Shown piece by piece: positions 59,393-64,000 of a DNA stretch of 64,000 nucleotides. Origin of the DNA: a virus. The stretch spans positions 1-64,000 of IMG/VR virus record IMGVR_UViG_3300037205_000062, one strand, 5' to 3'. The position numbers and the translations under genes were made by a program. Position 1 is the first letter of the stretch; each line of letters begins with the position of its first letter. Under the pieces are notes generated by a model. That model saw only the letters and a list, made by a program, of their open reading frames with translations, ran no database searches and was not told the origin of the DNA.

Positions 59393-62300
59393 TTGGAAAG
59401 GAGAAGTATAATTATCGGATACCAACTTTTACAAGGAATAGTAGTAACACCTTTAGGTTCTCGTAACCAATCAAGATTTAGTTCGTCATTAGTAAATGGG
59501 TCTTGGCCAACAAGTTTTGCATTTGGAGGTTGGATATATTCATCTTCTGTAGAAATAGGATTTAGTGAAAAACCCACAGAAATTAAATTAGGTATAGTTC
59601 TTGAAGTTGTAAATAAATCTCAACAATATGCCTTCTTTAATATTACAGATGATGATCTTCGGGCTGATGCTGGTAATGGAGGTCAAGAAAGTTTATATAA
59701 TTTAAATATTAATGGGGTTTTATTTAACAATTTTATTTTATATGAATATGAAATTTCTATCGAAAATAATGCGAAAATTTTAACCGTTATTTTCAAAGAT
59801 TATTCGGTGATTTTAGATAAAATTTATATTGGGCTTCTAAAAAGACAGGGTAATACATTTACTCATACAGCCAATTCTCAATTAGTTTTTAACATAAAAT
59901 GTTCTGATTGCGTACTAGCTGGTGATACATTTACTCAATTAGGTTATGCTAACAGAGATATAGCTTTTTGTTCCTATGTTGGTATAAACGGACAGGTATA
60001 TGATAATTTTATTAATTCAAATCCTAATTTAGATATATTTTCTCAATGGAGTAATCTTTTTGCTCAACAAACAAAACCATTTTCTAATACTTTTGATTTA
60101 AATGGTGGTTATTTAATTATAGGAACAGAAGAGGCTACAGATGAACGTTGTGGTAATTTTGCTCAAGTGGGGTATAATTTTAATGAATTATTAGCTTCTT
60201 TAAGATTAAGAGGATTTAATTTTATCGGCGCTTTTCCTTATGGTCAAACTGATTCTGATTTTGTTTACAAACAAAACTATAATGGTACTTTAAGAGAAGT
60301 ATTACAACAATGGTGTTCGGACTTAGGTTATTCATATTATTGTGATGGAAAAAATTTTGTAGGTATAAGTTTAATATATCCATTAGATATTTCGGCTGTT
60401 ACCTCAATTGCTGATCCAACTACAACATTAGGTTCACAATTTTCGCTTGGAACTAATACAGCTATTCTTTCCTATAAATCTAATTCAACGTTAGATAATA
60501 CTTTTACTCAATCGGTTATTTGTGAAAATAATCGTGTTAGAAATGCTACAACTGATAGCAAAACACCAAAAAGATATGTTGGTATTCTTCCATTACATCC
60601 TATTGATTTTAATATTCGTAACCAATCGCCTGTATTAAGAGTTAATGCTTTAGGCGCTCCCTTTATTGATATTGGATGGTCTTATTCTTTTGAACCAAAT
60701 AGTCCTACACTTAATAACACTTTTTTCTTATTGGACAATAGAACATTTGATCACGTAGATACGGCCATTGCTCTTGGTAAATATAATGCTGATTTAAGAG
60801 ATATTTTTTGTCAAGATCAAGCTATATATGGAGCTACTCAAGAAATTAGATCATCTAATTTTAGAGCATTGGGTATGGTGCCATTAATTGAAGTCACTGG
60901 CGAAGAAATGTCATTTGCTATTGAGTCACTCATTCCAACAGCTAAGGATGAAATTTCTAATATTTGTGTGGATAAAAGATTTTATAGAGTTTATATTGGT
61001 TATTATTATCCAGAACTTAAACAGGATACTATCCAATGGGAACAAACAGCAGCAGAGACAATGTATCAATATGGTATAGTTTCGGAAGGTTTATTAGATT
61101 ATTTTCCATATATGCCTCAAAGTTCTTTAACTGATGAAAGTCCTACTGGTGGTTTTTATGGAGAAAGTGGGACTTCATTATTGAGAATTCAACATTCGTA
61201 TGAACCTTCATGTCAACAATATTATCAATTAAGAGATGCTCCATTTAAAGACGTAATTCTTTTTTCTGGTTTAGAAGTATCAACAAATAATGTCACTGTT
61301 AATGCTATTACTGATCCTAATGGAAATCAATTAACACAAAATAATTTAGGTGTTAATATTCCAGTATTTTTACCTACGGGTGATGTATTTCCTGGTGGAT
61401 TATTTTTTGGAGAAATAACTAATTCATGGGGTACTGATCCTTCTGAATTCAATAGAGTTATGTCATTAAATTTAACTGATCCTTGTGTATCTGAATTCTC
61501 ACAAGATCAAAGTTATACAAATATTGTTAATGGAAATACTTATAACAGATTTCAAGATTGGAGATTAGAATTATTTCGTCCACAAGTTACTTCTGATATT
61601 GATTCATTTTATGCTTATTACGAGCCTCAATTAAAGCAAATTCAACCAGTATATAATACAAATGGTGGTAATGTAACTGGTAGCATTATTGATAGAACTG
61701 TTGGTACTTATTATAATTTTAAATACAAACAAAATGCTTTTTGTTCTAAACTTCATATTATGGTATTAACTGATACTAGAAATCATCCTAATATTCAAGT
61801 GAATTTTAATAAATATGGCACTGAATTTGTTAATCCTATTGTATTAACTCAATGGGTAGATAAAGAAAGACAAGCTATTTTAAGAAGAGATCAAACTGAA
61901 ACATTAAGTATTTGCGCTATATCTTTATTACAAGAAATGTGCGATAATATTATTTCTGGTATATACCACGCTGGAACAGGTGATCCAAGGTATCGTTGTA
62001 TTATTGATGAAAATAAATATAATTTCTTAGAAGAAGGTTATCCACTTACTGATTTACTCATTCCTAATTCTAGGGGTCTTAACGTAAATATTATAAAAAA
62101 TCCTTTAAGAAATAATAATATTGATGCTTTACAAGCTACATTCCAAAATGCTGATATTAATGGAGATTTTTATTATTCAGATGTATCTTCAAATTTATTA
62201 ACCTCAACTCAGGCCCAAGCTAGTATGAATATTATTTATCCAGTTTCATTTGGTTCACAAGCTAACTATAGAGGAATTTTGACTTCTCAAGTAGATGTTG

Positions 62301-62755
62301 AAAATCGTATCCCAGAAATTATTAATATTCTTGGAACCCCTACTAATATTACTAATAATAGAGCTGCCACTATTAAAGTTATTAATGAGGTTATTGATCC
62401 TGATCTACAACCACAACTTGATCCATATTTACAAAGATTTGTACCATATTTTACTGTAATTACTGGAACTGGAAATGTGATTACTACACCCGATCAATAT
62501 TATAATTTTATTTCACAACTTAATAGTTATCAATTAACTGGAGCATTTAAGTCAGTCGAATTAAGTTTGGCTGGAACGCCTGATACATTTGGTAATTTTA
62601 GCCAATATTTATCTCCTAATTATGGATTAAATAAAATGAGTATTAATGTAGGCGATAATGGAGTAACTACTTCTTTGTCGTTTAGTGATAGACCACGTAT
62701 CCTACCTAAACAAGAAAGTATACTTAATAAAATTATTACAAGAATAGCACCATAA
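59393..62755 (+). CDS. Probable baseplate hub / tail-tip protein
   Basis: This protein of about 1,120 residues lies where siphoviruses encode the tail hub or tail-associated protein. The N-terminal half is strand-rich (IKLGIVLEVVNKSQQYAFFN, KILTVIFKDYSVIL), followed by TLREVLQQWCSDLGYSYYCD, a pattern seen in hub proteins. No peptidoglycan hydrolase motif was found. The start is unclear. No ATG is near; TTG at 59393 overlaps a strong AAAGGAG (59397-59403), while ATA (59408) or ATT (59411) lie at normal distance from it. It ends TAATG, overlapping the next start. Confidence 0.65.
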   Translation: MERRSIIIGYQLLQGIVVTPLGSRNQSRFSSSLVNGSWPTSFAFGGWIYSSSVEIGFSEKPTEIKLGIVLEVVNKSQQYAFFNITDDDLRADAGNGGQESLYNLNINGVLFNNFILYEYEISIENNAKILTVIFKDYSVILDKIYIGLLKRQGNTFTHTANSQLVFNIKCSDCVLAGDTFTQLGYANRDIAFCSYVGINGQVYDNFINSNPNLDIFSQWSNLFAQQTKPFSNTFDLNGGYLIIGTEEATDERCGNFAQVGYNFNELLASLRLRGFNFIGAFPYGQTDSDFVYKQNYNGTLREVLQQWCSDLGYSYYCDGKNFVGISLIYPLDISAVTSIADPTTTLGSQFSLGTNTAILSYKSNSTLDNTFTQSVICENNRVRNATTDSKTPKRYVGILPLHPIDFNIRNQSPVLRVNALGAPFIDIGWSYSFEPNSPTLNNTFFLLDNRTFDHVDTAIALGKYNADLRDIFCQDQAIYGATQEIRSSNFRALGMVPLIEVTGEEMSFAIESLIPTAKDEISNICVDKRFYRVYIGYYYPELKQDTIQWEQTAAETMYQYGIVSEGLLDYFPYMPQSSLTDESPTGGFYGESGTSLLRIQHSYEPSCQQYYQLRDAPFKDVILFSGLEVSTNNVTVNAITDPNGNQLTQNNLGVNIPVFLPTGDVFPGGLFFGEITNSWGTDPSEFNRVMSLNLTDPCVSEFSQDQSYTNIVNGNTYNRFQDWRLELFRPQVTSDIDSFYAYYEPQLKQIQPVYNTNGGNVTGSIIDRTVGTYYNFKYKQNAFCSKLHIMVLTDTRNHPNIQVNFNKYGTEFVNPIVLTQWVDKERQAILRRDQTETLSICAISLLQEMCDNIISGIYHAGTGDPRYRCIIDENKYNFLEEGYPLTDLLIPNSRGLNVNIIKNPLRNNNIDALQATFQNADINGDFYYSDVSSNLLTSTQAQASMNIIYPVSFGSQANYRGILTSQVDVENRIPEIINILGTPTNITNNRAATIKVINEVIDPDLQPQLDPYLQRFVPYFTVITGTGNVITTPDQYYNFISQLNSYQLTGAFKSVELSLAGTPDTFGNFSQYLSPNYGLNKMSINVGDNGVTTSLSFSDRPRILPKQESILNKIITRIAP

Positions 62756-64000
62756 TGTTACAATTATCAGGAAATAATCAATTAAAGATTCCAGAAGCAA
62801 ATCCATTTGGTTTTGTTTTTAATTCTATATCTGTATTAACTACTGGAGTTTCATCTATTTCATTTGCTAACGCTTCTGGTACTAGTATATCATTTATTTT
62901 ATCTGGTCAAAATATTTATCTAAAAAGTTCTGGAATTAATAAATGTATATCGTCTTATAATACTGGACAAAGTTTTAGTTTAAGTGGTACTTATTTATCT
63001 GGTAATAGTGGATATTATTTTATGGATTTTTATGTTAGAGATTTGCATATAAATTCTTGGCAAGAGTTATTACCTTCAAATCTTTTTTTATTAAATATTA
63101 ATGTAGCTAGTGGAGACTTATTAAATATAGATGCTCAAATGTATTGTAATACAATAAATTCATCTTTAAATTTACCATTTTCTTATGAAGCTTTTTCTAA
63201 TTTTACTGGGAATATAATTACTAATACAAATTATTGGATTTTAGGTTCTAATACTACTTATATAAATTCATATCAATCTTTATTAAGTATAGATAATATA
63301 ATCGCCCCAGTAAAAACAACATTGCCATTAATCTTAAACATAAATGATTTAGACAATAGTTATCAAGATTATCAAGTAAAATCGCAATCTTATCTTACTA
63401 CTAATATTGGAAGTTCAGTCTTAACTGGTAATATTTATAGAAGTGGTAATGAAGAAAATATTTTAGATACATTTGAATTACTAAATACCACTAGTAATAT
63501 ATCAGGATTATTTAACGGAATTTGGAGTGGGGAAACTTTTATTTATAGTGATTTTCCTGAGTATTTAACTTTAAATTTTGAATTTAGCGAAATGAATATT
63601 AGCGGTATTTATTCAACTAATCAAAATATATTTATTAATTTTCAACCATATTTACCATTAAATAATCAAACTTATTATAGTGAATATATTACAGGATTTG
63701 TTTTAACTAATTCGGGTAATTATGTTAATCCTCCAACAGTAATGTTTAATAATTATTATTTTACTACTGGAATGACTCAACAATGGGCCACAATGCTTTT
63801 TAGTAGTGGGTGTAGCGGGAATATTCCATTTTATACTACTGGAGGTGGTGGAACTGGCGCTTCTGGTATAATCCAAGTTTTACCAGTAACCTTATCAAAT
63901 CTTTATGTGGTAGGAAATGCTATATATAATATAGTTACAGGAACATCAATGTACAGTTCTGGAACTAATTATACTGGAATTCCTAATATCATTATACAAA
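62755..64000 (+). CDS. Fibre or baseplate protein, cut by the window end
   Basis: An open frame runs from ATG 62755, which shares one base with the preceding stop, through to the window edge without a stop, giving at least 415 residues. It starts MLQLSGNNQLKIPEANPFGF and is beta-rich with frequent SG/TG turns, like the other surface proteins. A segment near the end (GFVLTNSGNYVNPPTVMF ... GGGGTGASGIIQV) resembles the GxGYxxPPTVxxxGGGGxGA repeats found in many phage and bacterial surface proteins. The C-terminus is not in the window. Confidence 0.75.
   Translation, partial: MLQLSGNNQLKIPEANPFGFVFNSISVLTTGVSSISFANASGTSISFILSGQNIYLKSSGINKCISSYNTGQSFSLSGTYLSGNSGYYFMDFYVRDLHINSWQELLPSNLFLLNINVASGDLLNIDAQMYCNTINSSLNLPFSYEAFSNFTGNIITNTNYWILGSNTTYINSYQSLLSIDNIIAPVKTTLPLILNINDLDNSYQDYQVKSQSYLTTNIGSSVLTGNIYRSGNEENILDTFELLNTTSNISGLFNGIWSGETFIYSDFPEYLTLNFEFSEMNISGIYSTNQNIFINFQPYLPLNNQTYYSEYITGFVLTNSGNYVNPPTVMFNNYYFTTGMTQQWATMLFSSGCSGNIPFYTTGGGGTGASGIIQVLPVTLSNLYVVGNAIYNIVTGTSMYSSGTNYTGIPNIIIQ

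Noticed and set aside
53896-64000. Peptidoglycan hydrolase or endolysin in the tail-tip genes
   Set aside because: No lysozyme, amidase, NlpC/P60 or peptidase motif could be recognised in these proteins.

Overview
This window is the late (virion) half, plus a stretch of small early-type genes, of a tailed double-stranded DNA bacteriophage. A large terminase, portal, prohead protease/scaffold, major capsid protein, head-tail connectors, tail tube, a 2,300-residue tape measure and baseplate genes follow one another on the + strand. I see no tail sheath, so a long flexible siphovirus-like tail is the best reading. The DNA is very AT-rich, apart from visibly GC-richer patches at about 1.6-6.3 kb and 32.46-33.76 kb. 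The host cannot be fixed from sequence. Beta-helix proteins with Sec signal peptides and a repeated GNGSNI-type fibre tail weakly suggest a Gram-negative host, possibly of the Verrucomicrobiota/PVC type.

Layout. 1-6.3 kb: small orphan genes, many with their own TTGACA/TATAAT-like promoters and hairpin terminators, a DUF932 protein, and a possible small RNA (472-589). Several genes here start 6-7 nt after a -10 box, so their mRNAs are probably leaderless. 6.7-14.5 kb: PhoH-like ATPase, zinc-ribbon protein, a sigma-like factor with a Cys cluster, an unknown conserved-looking protein, an ERCC4-type nuclease, and a terminase large subunit split in its Walker A loop by a LAGLIDADG intein. 14.5-28.1 kb: a decayed HNH gene, a collagen-like protein, an HNH endonuclease (minus strand), portal, three surface-type proteins, protease/scaffold, decoration-like protein and major capsid protein, ending in a strong terminator. 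28.2-40.5 kb: fibre and receptor-binding cassette (repeat fibres, SGNH esterase, two beta-helix proteins). 40.5-46.9 kb: connectors, tail tube and chaperone-like genes, with GIY-YIG endonuclease DNA (one intact, one wrecked). 47-64 kb: tape measure, distal tail, hub and a fibre gene running off the end.

How it works together. A short motif, GTGTAA(T/G), sits just upstream of about a dozen late transcription units and not before the early genes. With the phage sigma-like gene it suggests a dedicated late-transcription system, which is the best candidate here for something undescribed. A second theme is homing elements: an intein, two intact free-standing endonucleases and three decayed ones from HNH, GIY-YIG and LAGLIDADG families. 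A third is modular exchange among fibre genes through near-identical DNA repeats and a shared C-terminal module.
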